A stretch of 64,000 nucleotides of DNA, from the NCBI RefSeq assembly GCF_014653695.1, contig NZ_BNAR01000014.1:137406-201405 (forward strand), given 5' to 3'. Of the stretch, positions 26,687-35,765 are shown one piece after another (position 1 is the first letter of the stretch; each line of letters begins with the position of its first letter). Under the pieces are notes generated by a model. That model was not told the origin of the DNA, searched no databases, and was given only the letters and a program-made list of their open reading frames with translations. This stretch comes from Lentzea cavernae. GTDB taxonomy: Bacteria; Actinomycetota; Actinomycetes; Mycobacteriales; Pseudonocardiaceae. Position numbers and translations under genes: made by a program.

Positions 26687-28459
26687 GTGAGCGATCAACG
26701 TAACTCGACAATTCAGACCTTGCGGAGGTTGTGGCCGTACGTGCGGCCGCACCGCGCACGGATGACTGTCGTGCTGTCGGCGACGATGCTCGCGATGCTG
26801 TGCGGACTCGGCATCCCCCTGCTCACGCAGCGCATCGTCGACGGCCCGATTCAGAACAAGCAGACCGGTCCGCTGCCGTGGCTGATCCTGGGCGTGCTGG
26901 TGCTCGGGCTCGCCGAGGCGGCGCTCTTCTACCTCCGGCGCAAGGTCGTCGCCCGGCCCGCGGCCGAGGTCGAGGCGCGCATGAGGTTCGACCTCTACCA
27001 GCACCTCCAGCGGCTGCCCGTGGCGTTCCACGACCGGTGGCAGTCCGGTCAGCTGCTCTCACGCGCGACGAACGACCTCACGACCGTGCGGCGGTTCGTC
27101 GCGTTCGCGATCGTGTTCCTGATCGTGAACAGCGCCGTCGTGCTGATCGGGCTGGGGATCATCGCGGCGCTCTCGCCGTGGCTGATGGTCGTGGCGCTGT
27201 GCGGTGCGCTGCCGTTGATCGTCATCTCGTACTTCTTCGAGGCGAAGTTCAAGGTCGTCGCACGCCGGGCGCAGGACCAGGCGGGCGACCTGACCACGAC
27301 GGTCGAGGAGTCGGTGCTCGGCATCCGGGTGCTCAAGGCGTTCGGGCGCGGGCCCGAGCTGTCGAAGAGGTTCCTGGCTCAGGCGCGCGACCTGCGGGCG
27401 ACGGAGCTGAACAAGATCTCGATCCTGGCCGCGCTGTGGTCGGTGCTGATCGTGCTGCCGGAGCTGTCGATCGCGGGCATGCTCGGCGTCGGCGCGGTCG
27501 GCATCGTGAACGGCTGGATGACGGTCGGCACGCTGGTCGCGGCGGTCGCGGTGAGCGCGTACCTGCGCTGGCCGATCGACTCCATCGGCTGGCTGCTGGC
27601 GGAGACGAACCAGGCCGCCTCGGCGCTGGAACGCTACTGGGAGGTCATCGACTCCCCCGTCACGATCACCGGCCCCGCCTCGCCCGCGCCGCTGCCCACG
27701 CCGCTGCGCGGGCACGTGCGTTTCGAGGGCGTGCGGTTCGCGTTCGAGGACGGCCGCGAGGTGCTGTCGGGCGTCGACCTCGACCTGCGTCCCGGCGAGA
27801 CGCTGGCGCTCGTCGGCGCGACCGGGTCGGGCAAGACGACGCTGACCGCCCTGGTGCCGCGCCTGGCGGACGTGACGGGCGGCCGGATCACGATCGACGG
27901 CGTCGACGTGCGGGACTTCTCGCTGGAGGACCTGCGGACCGTCGTGGGCACCGCGTTCGAGGAACCGGTGCTGTTCTCCGCGTCGGTGACCGAGAACGTG
28001 GGCCTGGGCCTGCCGGACGTCACCGAGGCGCAGGTGCGCGAAGCGTTGCGGGTGGCCAAGGCCGAGGAGTTCGTGGACGCGCTGCCGTGGGGTCTCGCGA
28101 CCCGGATCGGCGAGCAGGGCCTGTCGCTGTCCGGTGGTCAGCGGCAGCGGCTGGCGCTGGCCCGCGCGGTCGTCGGCAGGCCGGCGGTGCTGGTGCTGGA
28201 CGACCCGCTGTCGGCCTTGGACGTCCACACCGAGGCCGAGGTGGAGGGTGCGCTGCGGCGCGTGCTGCGCGACACCACGGCGTTGGTCGTGGCGCACCGG
28301 TCGTCGACCGTGCAGCTCGCGGACCGCGTGGCGTTGCTGGTCGACGGCAAGATCGAGGCGATCGGCTCGCACCGGGAGTTGCTCGACACCAACGAGGAGT
28401 ACAAGCGGCTTCTGTCCAGCATGGACGAAGACCTGGTCGAAGAGGAGGTGGCGTCGTGA
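26687..28459 (+). CDS. ABC exporter half-transporter, degenerate-site subunit
   Basis: A 590-residue half-transporter with six membrane helices then an ATPase domain. Walker A is GATGSGKTTLTAL, signature LSLSGGQRQRLALARA, Walker B LVLDDPLSALD, and H-loop VVAHRSSTV. The residue after Walker B is aspartate instead of the catalytic glutamate, as in one subunit of heterodimeric exporters of the BmrCD/TmrAB type. GTG 26687 follows GGAGGGGG by 8 nt. It overlaps its partner gene by 4 bp. A multidrug or lipid substrate is inference. Confidence 0.9.
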   Translation: MSDQRNSTIQTLRRLWPYVRPHRARMTVVLSATMLAMLCGLGIPLLTQRIVDGPIQNKQTGPLPWLILGVLVLGLAEAALFYLRRKVVARPAAEVEARMRFDLYQHLQRLPVAFHDRWQSGQLLSRATNDLTTVRRFVAFAIVFLIVNSAVVLIGLGIIAALSPWLMVVALCGALPLIVISYFFEAKFKVVARRAQDQAGDLTTTVEESVLGIRVLKAFGRGPELSKRFLAQARDLRATELNKISILAALWSVLIVLPELSIAGMLGVGAVGIVNGWMTVGTLVAAVAVSAYLRWPIDSIGWLLAETNQAASALERYWEVIDSPVTITGPASPAPLPTPLRGHVRFEGVRFAFEDGREVLSGVDLDLRPGETLALVGATGSGKTTLTALVPRLADVTGGRITIDGVDVRDFSLEDLRTVVGTAFEEPVLFSASVTENVGLGLPDVTEAQVREALRVAKAEEFVDALPWGLATRIGEQGLSLSGGQRQRLALARAVVGRPAVLVLDDPLSALDVHTEAEVEGALRRVLRDTTALVVAHRSSTVQLADRVALLVDGKIEAIGSHRELLDTNEEYKRLLSSMDEDLVEEEVAS

Positions 28460-30297
28460 GTGAAGTTGTCGCACCCGTTGCGGCAGAGGAGGAATGGCGC
28501 GGCGTCGCCGCCGAGGAGATCGACGAGATCTCGCACTCGACGGGCCTTCGCCTGCAGGCGCGCTCGCGCAAGCTGCTGGGCTCGTTGCTGCGCCCGCACA
28601 TCGCCCGCACGTCGCTGGCGATCGCCGCGGTCGTCAGCGGCAACGTGGCGGCTCTCGCGGGCCCGTTGCTGATCGCGGCCGCGATCGACAAGGGCATTCC
28701 GGACGCGGTGGGCGGCAACCCGTCGATCCTGATCTGGTGCGTCGTCGGTTACGCGGTCTGCGCGCTGCTGATGACGTTCCTGCGCTGGGCGTTCCTGCGG
28801 GTCTCCGGCCGCGTCGGCCAGGACCTGCTGCTGGACCTGCGTGGCCGGATCTTCCGGCACTCGCAGGGCCTGTCGGTCGGCTTCCACGAGTCGTACACGT
28901 CCGGCAAGGTCATCGCCCGGCTGACCAGTGACGTCGACTCGTTGCAGGACCTGCTCGAGGAGGGCCTGGACAGCCTGTTCAACGCGGCGCTGTCCGTGGT
29001 GGGCATCGCGGCGATCCTGCTGTGGCTCGACGCCCCGCTGGCGTCGGTCGTGATCGCGGGCTTCGTGCCGCTGTTCTTCCTGTGGCGCTGGTTCCAGCGC
29101 CGCTCGATGGAGGCGTACCGGGGCACGCGCGGCGCGATCGCCAAGATCATCGTGCAGTTCGTGGAGTCCATGAACGGCATCCGCGCGGTGCAGGCGTTCC
29201 GCCGCCAGCCCCGCAACGAGCAGATCATGGCGGGCTTCAACGGCCAGTTCCGCGACGCGAACACCGACGCCCTCGGCGTCATGGCCACGTTCGTCTCCAC
29301 GATCCGCGCGATCGGCAACGTGTCGCTCGCCGTGGTCCTCGCCTGGGGCGCCTTCCGGGTCGCCGACGGCGCGGTCGAACTGGGCGTGCTGGCGGCGTTC
29401 ATGCTGTACCTGCGCCGCTTCTACGACCCGTTCGACGAGCTGGCGATGTTCGCGAACTCCTACTCGTCCGCCACCGCCGCCCTGGAGAAGATCTCCGGCG
29501 TCCTGGAGGAGCAGCCGTCGGTGCCGGAACCCGCGAAGCCGGTGACGCTGCCGCACGCACGGGGCGCGGTCCGGTTCGCCGACGTGGAGTTCCAGTACCC
29601 CGGCACGTCCCGGCTGGTGCTCCCCAGGTTCGCCCTGGACGTGCCGGCGGGCCAGACCGTGGCCCTGGTGGGCGCGACCGGCGCGGGCAAGACCACCGTG
29701 GCGAAGCTCGTGGCCCGCTTCTACGACCCGTCGACGGGTTCGGTGCGGCTCGACGGCACCGACCTGCGCTCGGTCGCGGACGCGGACCTGCGCCGGGCCG
29801 TCACGATGGTGACGCAGGAGAACTTCCTGTTCTCCGGCTCGGTCGCGGACAACATCGCACTGGGCCGCCCGTCGGCGTCCCGCGCGGAGATCGAGGCCGC
29901 CGCGGCCGAGGTGGGCGCGCACGAGTTCATCGCCGCCCTCCCGGACGGCTACGACACCGACGTCCGCAAACGGGGCGGCCGCCTGTCCGCCGGCCAGCGC
30001 CAGATGGTCGCGTTCGCCCGCGCGTTCCTCGCGGACCCGGCGGTGCTGGTCCTGGATGAGGCAACATCGTCCTTGGACGTGCCCACCGAACGCGCCGTGC
30101 AGGCAGCACTGGAAACGGTGCTGGCGGACCGGACGGCGTTCATCATCGCCCACCGCCTGTCGACGGTCCTGATCGCGGACCGCGTGCTGGTGCTCGATGG
30201 TGGCATTGTGGTGGAAGACGGCTCCCCCGCGGAGCTGATCGGTGAGCGGGGCCGGTTCGCCGCCCTGCACACGGCCTGGCGCGACTCACTCGCCTAG
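28456..30297 (+). CDS. ABC exporter half-transporter, catalytic-site subunit
   Basis: A 613-residue half-transporter with a 45-residue acidic cytosolic N-terminus, six helices and an ATPase domain. Walker A is GATGAGKTTVAKL, Walker B LVLDEATSSLD with the catalytic glutamate, and H-loop IIAHRLSTV. The signature is LSAGQRQM rather than LSGGQ. The non-canonical signature and the partner's aspartate would together form the degenerate site, leaving one working site. The GTG at 28456 overlaps the previous stop, with GAGGAGG upstream. Confidence 0.92.
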   Translation: MSEVVAPVAAEEEWRGVAAEEIDEISHSTGLRLQARSRKLLGSLLRPHIARTSLAIAAVVSGNVAALAGPLLIAAAIDKGIPDAVGGNPSILIWCVVGYAVCALLMTFLRWAFLRVSGRVGQDLLLDLRGRIFRHSQGLSVGFHESYTSGKVIARLTSDVDSLQDLLEEGLDSLFNAALSVVGIAAILLWLDAPLASVVIAGFVPLFFLWRWFQRRSMEAYRGTRGAIAKIIVQFVESMNGIRAVQAFRRQPRNEQIMAGFNGQFRDANTDALGVMATFVSTIRAIGNVSLAVVLAWGAFRVADGAVELGVLAAFMLYLRRFYDPFDELAMFANSYSSATAALEKISGVLEEQPSVPEPAKPVTLPHARGAVRFADVEFQYPGTSRLVLPRFALDVPAGQTVALVGATGAGKTTVAKLVARFYDPSTGSVRLDGTDLRSVADADLRRAVTMVTQENFLFSGSVADNIALGRPSASRAEIEAAAAEVGAHEFIAALPDGYDTDVRKRGGRLSAGQRQMVAFARAFLADPAVLVLDEATSSLDVPTERAVQAALETVLADRTAFIIAHRLSTVLIADRVLVLDGGIVVEDGSPAELIGERGRFAALHTAWRDSLA

Positions 30298-30304
30298 GCC
30301 TGCG

Positions 30305-30345
30305 GGTCGCGTTCGCGCCAATGGGGATCTGGCGCGAACGCGACC
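30305..30345 (+). terminator. Terminator after the ABC exporter operon
   Basis: A perfect 16-bp stem (30305-30320 with 30330-30345) with a 9-nt loop lies 8 bp past the stop codon. There is no long T-run; a short TTCGTTCTT follows. Confidence 0.75.
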
Positions 30346-30418
30346 TCACGACTCATTCGTTCTTCTCGGCCTCCCGGTCCGATAGGTTTCTGCGCGAAAG
30401 CCAGATCGAGGAGGCGCA

Positions 30419-31051
30419 GTGGAGTTGCGAGTCCGGGACGGCCGCGCCGTGCTCGCCGGAGAAGACGAGTCCGGTGAGCGCGAGGTCGACCCGCACAGCC
30501 TGCCCCTGGGCGCCGACCTGGCCGAGGCCCTGCACGAGTGGGCGAAGGTGGCCGACGCGGTGGTGCGCACCGAGACGCCCGCCGAGGGCGTGGCCAGCGC
30601 GTTGGTCGCGCGCAGGGGCAAGCAGCTCGCCGGCAGGATCGCGGCGGTCATGAACTCCCCCGTCAGCTACACCGACCCGGTCAGCGGCGAACTGCTCACC
30701 GTCGACGTGCCGGAGACCGCGAAGCCTCCCGTGACCGCCTCCGCCGAGGCCGTGGCGGAGGCCGCCGTGCTGACCGCGGCCGAGGAGGAGCCGGAGCCGA
30801 CCCCGTGGGGCACCGGGCTGACGGTCAGCGTCATCACGGCCGCGATCGTCGCGGTGACGGTCGTGTCGCTGTCGCTCGGCCTGGGCGAGACCAGCCGGTG
30901 GCTCGCGCTCGTCGCCAACGTGCTGGTGGTCGGCGGGCTGGCGCCGAGCGTGTGGCTCGGGCGCAAGGTGCCGGTGTGGCGCTGGGTCGCGTACGGCGTC
31001 GTGACCGGGGTGCTGGTCGCCTGGCTGGCGCTGATCCTGACGCTGCTCTAA
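30419..31051 (+). CDS. DUF2537 family membrane protein
   Basis: A 210-residue protein. About 125 N-terminal residues are soluble (MELRVRDGRAVLAGEDESGEREVDPHSLPLG and the following helix ALHEWAKVADAVVR), then three membrane helices to the C-terminus. This fits the DUF2537 family of actinobacteria, function unknown. GTG 30419 follows GAGGAGG. The 3' end overlaps the convergent methyltransferase gene by 4 bp. Confidence 0.75.
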   Translation: MELRVRDGRAVLAGEDESGEREVDPHSLPLGADLAEALHEWAKVADAVVRTETPAEGVASALVARRGKQLAGRIAAVMNSPVSYTDPVSGELLTVDVPETAKPPVTASAEAVAEAAVLTAAEEEPEPTPWGTGLTVSVITAAIVAVTVVSLSLGLGETSRWLALVANVLVVGGLAPSVWLGRKVPVWRWVAYGVVTGVLVAWLALILTLL

Positions 31052-31839
31052 AGCAGGGCGTGGAACGCCACCGCGCCCGCGGTGGCCACGTTCAGCGAGT
31101 CCACGCCCGACGACATCGGGATGCGCACCGCCACGTCCGCGGCGTCGATCGCCTCGTCGGTGAGGCCAGGCCCCTCCGAGCCCAGCAGCACGGCCACCCG
31201 CCTGCCGCGCAGCCCCGCGTCCGCGAGGTGCAGGGCGGACGGGCGCGGCGTCAGAGCGGCAACGGTATAACCCTTTTGTCGCAACATGTTCAGCGCCGCG
31301 GGCCACTCATCCGTGGTAGCGAACGGCACGCGCAGCACGTGGCCCATCGACACGCGCACGCTGCGCCGGTACAGCGGATCGCTGCAGCCGGGGCCCAGGA
31401 CGACGCCGTCCACGCCCAGTGCCGCGGCGTTGCGGAAGATCGAACCGAGGTTCTCGTGGTCGCCCACGCCCTCCAGCACGGCCAGGCGCCGGGCGCCGGA
31501 GACCAGGGCGTCGAACGACACCGCCGGAGCCCGGTCCGCGGCCGCGAGCACGCCCCGGTTCAGGTGGAAACCGACGACCTCCGCCATGACCTCCGCCGAC
31601 GTCACGTAGGCGGGAACGTCCAGGTCAGCGAGGTCAAGAGCCTCCACCCGGCGCCGCACGCCGAGCAACCCGCGCACCGGGTACGGCGAGGCCAGCAGGC
31701 GTTCCACCACGACGACGCCCTCGGCGATGACGAGACCTCGTCCTCCCGGCCGGTCGGGCCTGCGGTCGGCCGTCGACAGGTCGCGGAAGTCGTCCAGCCG
31801 GGGGTCTGCCGGGTCGTTGATCTCGATCACGTCAGCCAC
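31048..31839 (-). CDS. TrmH/SpoU-family RNA methyltransferase
   Basis: A 263-residue SPOUT methyltransferase acting on rRNA or tRNA ribose 2'-OH with S-adenosylmethionine. Motif 1 is DHENLGSIFRNAAALG, motif 2 VAVLLGSEGPGL and motif 3 IPMSSGVDSLNVATAGAVA, which form the knotted cofactor site. The N-terminal 90 residues are an L30e-like RNA-binding part. The target nucleotide is not identifiable. It resembles Rv0881 of M. tuberculosis by context. Confidence 0.9.
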   Translation of the reverse strand: MADVIEINDPADPRLDDFRDLSTADRRPDRPGGRGLVIAEGVVVVERLLASPYPVRGLLGVRRRVEALDLADLDVPAYVTSAEVMAEVVGFHLNRGVLAAADRAPAVSFDALVSGARRLAVLEGVGDHENLGSIFRNAAALGVDGVVLGPGCSDPLYRRSVRVSMGHVLRVPFATTDEWPAALNMLRQKGYTVAALTPRPSALHLADAGLRGRRVAVLLGSEGPGLTDEAIDAADVAVRIPMSSGVDSLNVATAGAVAFHALL

Positions 31840-32048
31840 GCGGGAAGTTTCGCATCCGGCACGAGGTGGAACAGGCGAGGTAGTCCGGAGGGCGGTACCG
31901 CACGCGCCCGACCAGCGGATGATCGCTGGTTGTTACCTCGACGTGACAGAGAGCACCGATTTGGGCGATGTAAAGACGGTTTCCGCTGTGTCACTTTTGG
32001 CGTTCCGCCTGGCCCGCGCCCACCGGCGCCGAGCGAAGGGGTAGCGGC

Positions 32049-33545
32049 ATGGGAAGTGAAGTGTCCAGCCGCACTTTCACCAGAGACGACCGCCAGCGTT
32101 ATCGCGAGAAGATGCAGCGGAGTCTCGACGCACTGGCCACGATGCTGGCCGAAGACACGTTCTCCTTCCCCCGCAGGCAGATGGGGCTCGAGATCGAGCT
32201 GAACCTCGTCGACGACGCGATGCGGCCGGCGATGGCGAACTCGGAGGTCCTCGAGAAGATCGACGACCCCTCCTACACCTTGGAGCTGGGACAGCAGAAC
32301 CTCGAGATCAACGTCCCCCCGCGCGAGCTCGCCGGGGGTGAGATGCTCGGCCTGGAGGAGGAGCTGCGCCAGTCCCTGGACAGCGCGGACTCCAAGGCCA
32401 ACGACGTGGGCGCCAACCTGGCGATGATCGGCGTGCTGCCCACGTTGCGGGAGCGGCACTTCGACCGCAAGTGGCTCTCCGAGTCACCGCGGTACGCGCT
32501 CCTCAACGACACCATCTTCAAGGCCCGCGGCGAGGAGATGGTGCTGCGCATGGAGGGCCCGGCGATGCCGGGCAAGGGGCCGGAGAAGCTGGACAGCTAC
32601 GCGGAGTCGATCCTGCCGGAGGCCGCGTGCACGTCGGTGCAGCTGCACCTGCAGGTCGAGCCGACGAACTTCGCCTCGCACTGGAACGCCGCGCAGTGCC
32701 TGGCGGGCGTGCAGGTCGCGATCGCCGCGAACTCGGCCTTCCTGCTGGGCAAGGCGCTCTGGCACGAGACCCGGATCCCGTTGTTCGAGCAGGCCACGGA
32801 CACCCGCCCGGACGAGCTGAAGAACCAGGGCGTCCGCCCGCGCGTGTGGTTCGGCGAGCGGTGGATCACGTCGATCTTCGACCTGTTCGAGGAGAACGTG
32901 CGCTACTTCCCGAGCCTGCTGCCCGAAACCGACGACGAGGACCCGTTGGAGGTCCTCGAAGCCGGTGGCGCGCCTCGCCTTTCCGAGCTGCGCCTGCACA
33001 ACGGCACGATCTGGCGCTGGAACCGCCCGGTGTACGACGTCGTCGACGGCGTGCCGCACCTGCGCGTCGAGAACCGGGTCCTGCCCGCGGGTCCCACGGT
33101 GCTCGACACGATGGCCAACGCCGCGTTCTTCTACGGCGCCCAGCGCGCGCTGACCGCCCAGGAACGTCCACTGTGGACGCAGATGTCGTTCCAGGCGGCG
33201 GAGGAGAACCTCTACACCGGTGCCCGGCACGGCATGAACGCCCAGCTGTACTGGCCGGGCATCGGCTGGATCCCGCCGGACGAGCTGGTGCTGCGGCGGC
33301 TCCTGCCGATGGCGCACGACGGCCTGCGCGACTGCGGCGTCTCCGACGAGGCCCGTGAGCGCTACCTCGGCGTGATCGAGCAGCGCTGCCTCGCCCGGCG
33401 CACGGGGTCGTCGTGGCAGCGGGAAACCGTTGCGCTGCTGGAGGATCGCGGCCTGTCCAGGGACGCGGCCCTGTCCGGCATGCTCAAGCGGTACATGGAG
33501 CTCATGCACGCGGGCGAGCCCGTGCACACGTGGCACGTCGGCTAG
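32049..33545 (+). CDS. GCS2-type glutamate-cysteine ligase-like enzyme
   Basis: A 498-residue protein of the GCS2 carboxylate-amine ligase family (COG2170-like). Residues about 40-60 give the ATP/Mg site GLEIELNLVDD, followed by LELGQQNLEINVPPREL. RMEGPAMPGKGPEKLDSYAESILPEAACTSVQLHLQVEP and NRVLPAGPTVLDTMANAAFFYGA are further conserved segments. The product may be gamma-glutamyl-cysteine or another gamma-glutamyl amide. Actinobacteria mostly use mycothiol, so the substrate is uncertain. The 209-bp upstream gap carries CCAGCG-N6-CGCTGG but no clear promoter. Confidence 0.8.
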   Translation: MGSEVSSRTFTRDDRQRYREKMQRSLDALATMLAEDTFSFPRRQMGLEIELNLVDDAMRPAMANSEVLEKIDDPSYTLELGQQNLEINVPPRELAGGEMLGLEEELRQSLDSADSKANDVGANLAMIGVLPTLRERHFDRKWLSESPRYALLNDTIFKARGEEMVLRMEGPAMPGKGPEKLDSYAESILPEAACTSVQLHLQVEPTNFASHWNAAQCLAGVQVAIAANSAFLLGKALWHETRIPLFEQATDTRPDELKNQGVRPRVWFGERWITSIFDLFEENVRYFPSLLPETDDEDPLEVLEAGGAPRLSELRLHNGTIWRWNRPVYDVVDGVPHLRVENRVLPAGPTVLDTMANAAFFYGAQRALTAQERPLWTQMSFQAAEENLYTGARHGMNAQLYWPGIGWIPPDELVLRRLLPMAHDGLRDCGVSDEARERYLGVIEQRCLARRTGSSWQRETVALLEDRGLSRDAALSGMLKRYMELMHAGEPVHTWHVG

Positions 33546-33553
33546 GCGCTGTC

Positions 33554-33610
33554 GGCAGAACGCGAACGGCAGGCCGGTCTCCGTGACCGGCCTGCCGTTC
33601 GCGTTCTGCC
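33554..33610. terminator. Very long bidirectional terminator hairpin
   Basis: A perfect 26-bp stem (33554-33579 with 33585-33610) with a 5-nt loop TCCGT fills most of the gap between two convergent genes. No T-tract is seen on either strand. The perfect length is unusual for a simple terminator. Confidence 0.75.
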
Positions 33611-33619
33611 AGCTCGGAC

Positions 33620-34030
33620 CTAGCGGCGGCGTCCAGCCTTCAGGGGCGCCACGTCCGCGCCGTCGTGCGAGATCCGGCACTCGTCCGGCGTGACGGCCTC
33701 GACCGCCAGCGTCAGCTCGCCCTTCACCCCGGTGTAGATCGACTCGCCGCGCGACGCCAGCGAGGCGTGCACCCGGTTCGAGTCGGTGAAGTCGCGTTCG
33801 TCCTTCACCCTCTTCTTGCCGGTCTCCTCGGGCCTGGTCGCGCTGCGGAGGTTGACCTCGAGCCACGCGGCGACCTCGGCCGGCGACGTCAGCACTTCCT
33901 CAGGGGTGCGTTCGAGCCGAACCTGCCGGGGAGAGGCGTGGTCGAGTGACGTGTGCTCCACATAGGCGTGCCAGTGGGTGTTGCGCATCGACCAGGTCTG
34001 TTCGACCGGCCAGTCCTCCTCGGTGGTCAT
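33620..34030 (-). CDS. Hypothetical protein, 136 residues
   Basis: A soluble protein with MRNTHWHAYVEHTSLDHASPRQVRLERTP near the N-terminus, a lysine/arginine-rich middle (GKKRVKDERDFTD) and a beta-rich end (GELTLAVEAVTPDECRISHDGADV). I do not recognise a family. The start overlaps the stop of the ABC-F gene (4 bp), so they are probably cotranscribed. Confidence 0.65.
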   Translation of the reverse strand: MTTEEDWPVEQTWSMRNTHWHAYVEHTSLDHASPRQVRLERTPEEVLTSPAEVAAWLEVNLRSATRPEETGKKRVKDERDFTDSNRVHASLASRGESIYTGVKGELTLAVEAVTPDECRISHDGADVAPLKAGRRR

Positions 34031-35679
34031 GCCTCATATCTTCCACCCTTCACACGAGGAAACGTGAGAAGGTCGCGGACGTTGATCTCGTGATCCACCC
34101 GCACGGCCGAAGCGAGCCGCCGGTCGTGCGTGACCAGCAACAACGTTCCCCCGTACGTGTCGAGCGCCTGTTCGAGCTGTTCGATGGCCGGGAGGTCGAG
34201 GTGGTTCGTAGGTTCGTCGAGCACCAAACATGTGGTGCCGCGAGCCTGCAGCAACGCCAGTCCGGCGCGGGTGCGTTCGCCCGGTGAGAGCTCGCGCGCC
34301 GGCCGCAGCACGGCGTCGGCGCCGAGCCGGAACTTGGCCAGCAGCGTGCGCACCTCGACGTCCTGCAGCCCGGTCGCGTCCGCCACGATCCGCAACGCGC
34401 TCTCGTCGCTCGCGAACTCGGCCCGCAGCTGGTCGACCTCGCCGACGACCACACCCGGCCCGATCGACCGGTCGCCCTCGAGCAACGGGATGCGGCCGAG
34501 CAGCGCGCCGAGCAACGTCGACTTGCCGGAGCCGTTGGGTCCGGTGATTCGCCACCGCTCGCCGGCGCCGATCGTGAGGTCGATCGGCCCGAGCGTCACG
34601 TCTCCGCGGCTGACCACGGCCCCGCGCAACGTGAACGCGACGGAGCTGCCCCTCCCGGCCGTCGGCAGGGTGAGGCGGAGCTGCCACGCCTCGCGCGGTT
34701 CCTCGACCTCCTCCAGCCGTGCGAGCTGACGGTCCACAACGGACGCTTTCGCGGTCAGGTTCTCCGCGCCCTGCGCACGTCCGGCGCGGACGTTCTTGTC
34801 CGGCTCGTCCCGGCGCGCCTTCGCGCTGTTCGCCCGCTGCACGCCCTGCCGCGACCACTCCTTGACCTGCCTGCTGCGCTGCACCAGCGAGTCGCGCTTG
34901 GCCGAGTACGCCTCGTACTCCTCGTGCGCACGGCGCTCCGCGTTCGCCTTCTCGTCGACGTACGCGTCCCAGCCGCCACCGAACACGGTGATCTTGTGCG
35001 AGAACTCGCCGAGCTCGGCGATCGCGGTCGTGGTGCGGGCGAGGAACTCCCGGTCGTGGCTGACCAGCACGATCGCGCCCTGGTAGCCCCGCACGTGGGA
35101 CTCCAGGAGGTCGAGCCCGGACGCATCCAGGTCGTTCGTGGGCTCGTCGAGCAGCAGCACGTCGGCACGGGTGAGCAGCACCGCCGCGAGCCGCAGCCGC
35201 GCCTGCTGGCCGCCCGACAGCTCATCGGGCTCCCGGCCGTCGAGCAGGTCCGCGGCCAGGCCGAGGCGTTCGCAGACGACGTCGGCGCGTTCGCCGAAGT
35301 CACCAGCACCGATGGCGGTCCAGTGGTCGAACGCGTCGGAGTACCCCGCGCCGCCGCCTTCCGCGAGGGCTTCGGCCTCCCGTTGCAGCCACTGCTCGGC
35401 CTGCGCGACGCCGGTGCGGCGGGCGAGGTGGTCGCGGAGCGACTCTCCAGTCACGTGGAGGGTCTCCTGCGTCAGGTGCGCGACGGTCCCGGTGCTTGAG
35501 ACAGACCCGGATTCGGGCTGCAGCTCACCGGAGAGCAGACGGAGCAACGTGGACTTGCCGACACCGTTGGGCGCGATCAGGCCGACGCGGTCACCAGGCG
35601 AAACATCGAAATCAACCTCCGAGATCACGGTCCTCGGACCGAACGACAGCGAAATATTCCTGGCTGTCAGCACGGACAC
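34027..35679 (-). CDS. ABC-F family ATPase
   Basis: A 550-residue protein with two ATPase domains and no membrane helices. The first domain has APNGVGKSTLLRLL, LSGGQQARLRLAAVLL and LLLLDEPTNDLD; the second GPNGSGKSTLLGAL, LSPGERTRAGLALL and LVLDEPTNHLD. A basic linker (about residues 245-310, SLVQRSRQVKEWSRQGVQRANSAKARRDEPDKN) separates them. Such proteins bind the ribosomal E site and act in translation or antibiotic resistance. Which of these applies is not decidable here. Confidence 0.9.
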   Translation of the reverse strand: MSVLTARNISLSFGPRTVISEVDFDVSPGDRVGLIAPNGVGKSTLLRLLSGELQPESGSVSSTGTVAHLTQETLHVTGESLRDHLARRTGVAQAEQWLQREAEALAEGGGAGYSDAFDHWTAIGAGDFGERADVVCERLGLAADLLDGREPDELSGGQQARLRLAAVLLTRADVLLLDEPTNDLDASGLDLLESHVRGYQGAIVLVSHDREFLARTTTAIAELGEFSHKITVFGGGWDAYVDEKANAERRAHEEYEAYSAKRDSLVQRSRQVKEWSRQGVQRANSAKARRDEPDKNVRAGRAQGAENLTAKASVVDRQLARLEEVEEPREAWQLRLTLPTAGRGSSVAFTLRGAVVSRGDVTLGPIDLTIGAGERWRITGPNGSGKSTLLGALLGRIPLLEGDRSIGPGVVVGEVDQLRAEFASDESALRIVADATGLQDVEVRTLLAKFRLGADAVLRPARELSPGERTRAGLALLQARGTTCLVLDEPTNHLDLPAIEQLEQALDTYGGTLLLVTHDRRLASAVRVDHEINVRDLLTFPRVKGGRYEA

Positions 35680-35724
35680 GCTTTCGAAGGTACGGCCATG
35701 TGCAACTGGTTTACTGACCCTTAT

Positions 35725-35739
35725 TGCTAGTAGGTTGCA
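35725..35739. promoter_or_regulatory. Nur-like box before superoxide dismutase
   Basis: TGCTA-GTAGG-TTGCA fits the 5-5-5 pattern tGCaa-N5-ttGCA described for the nickel regulator Nur at Streptomyces sodF. It lies 27 bp upstream of the ATG. A weaker relative, TGCAA-CTGGT-TTACT, lies at 35701-35715. Recognition is by pattern only. Confidence 0.4.
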
Positions 35740-35765
35740 AATACCAAGAGAGTGCAGGAGCTGAC

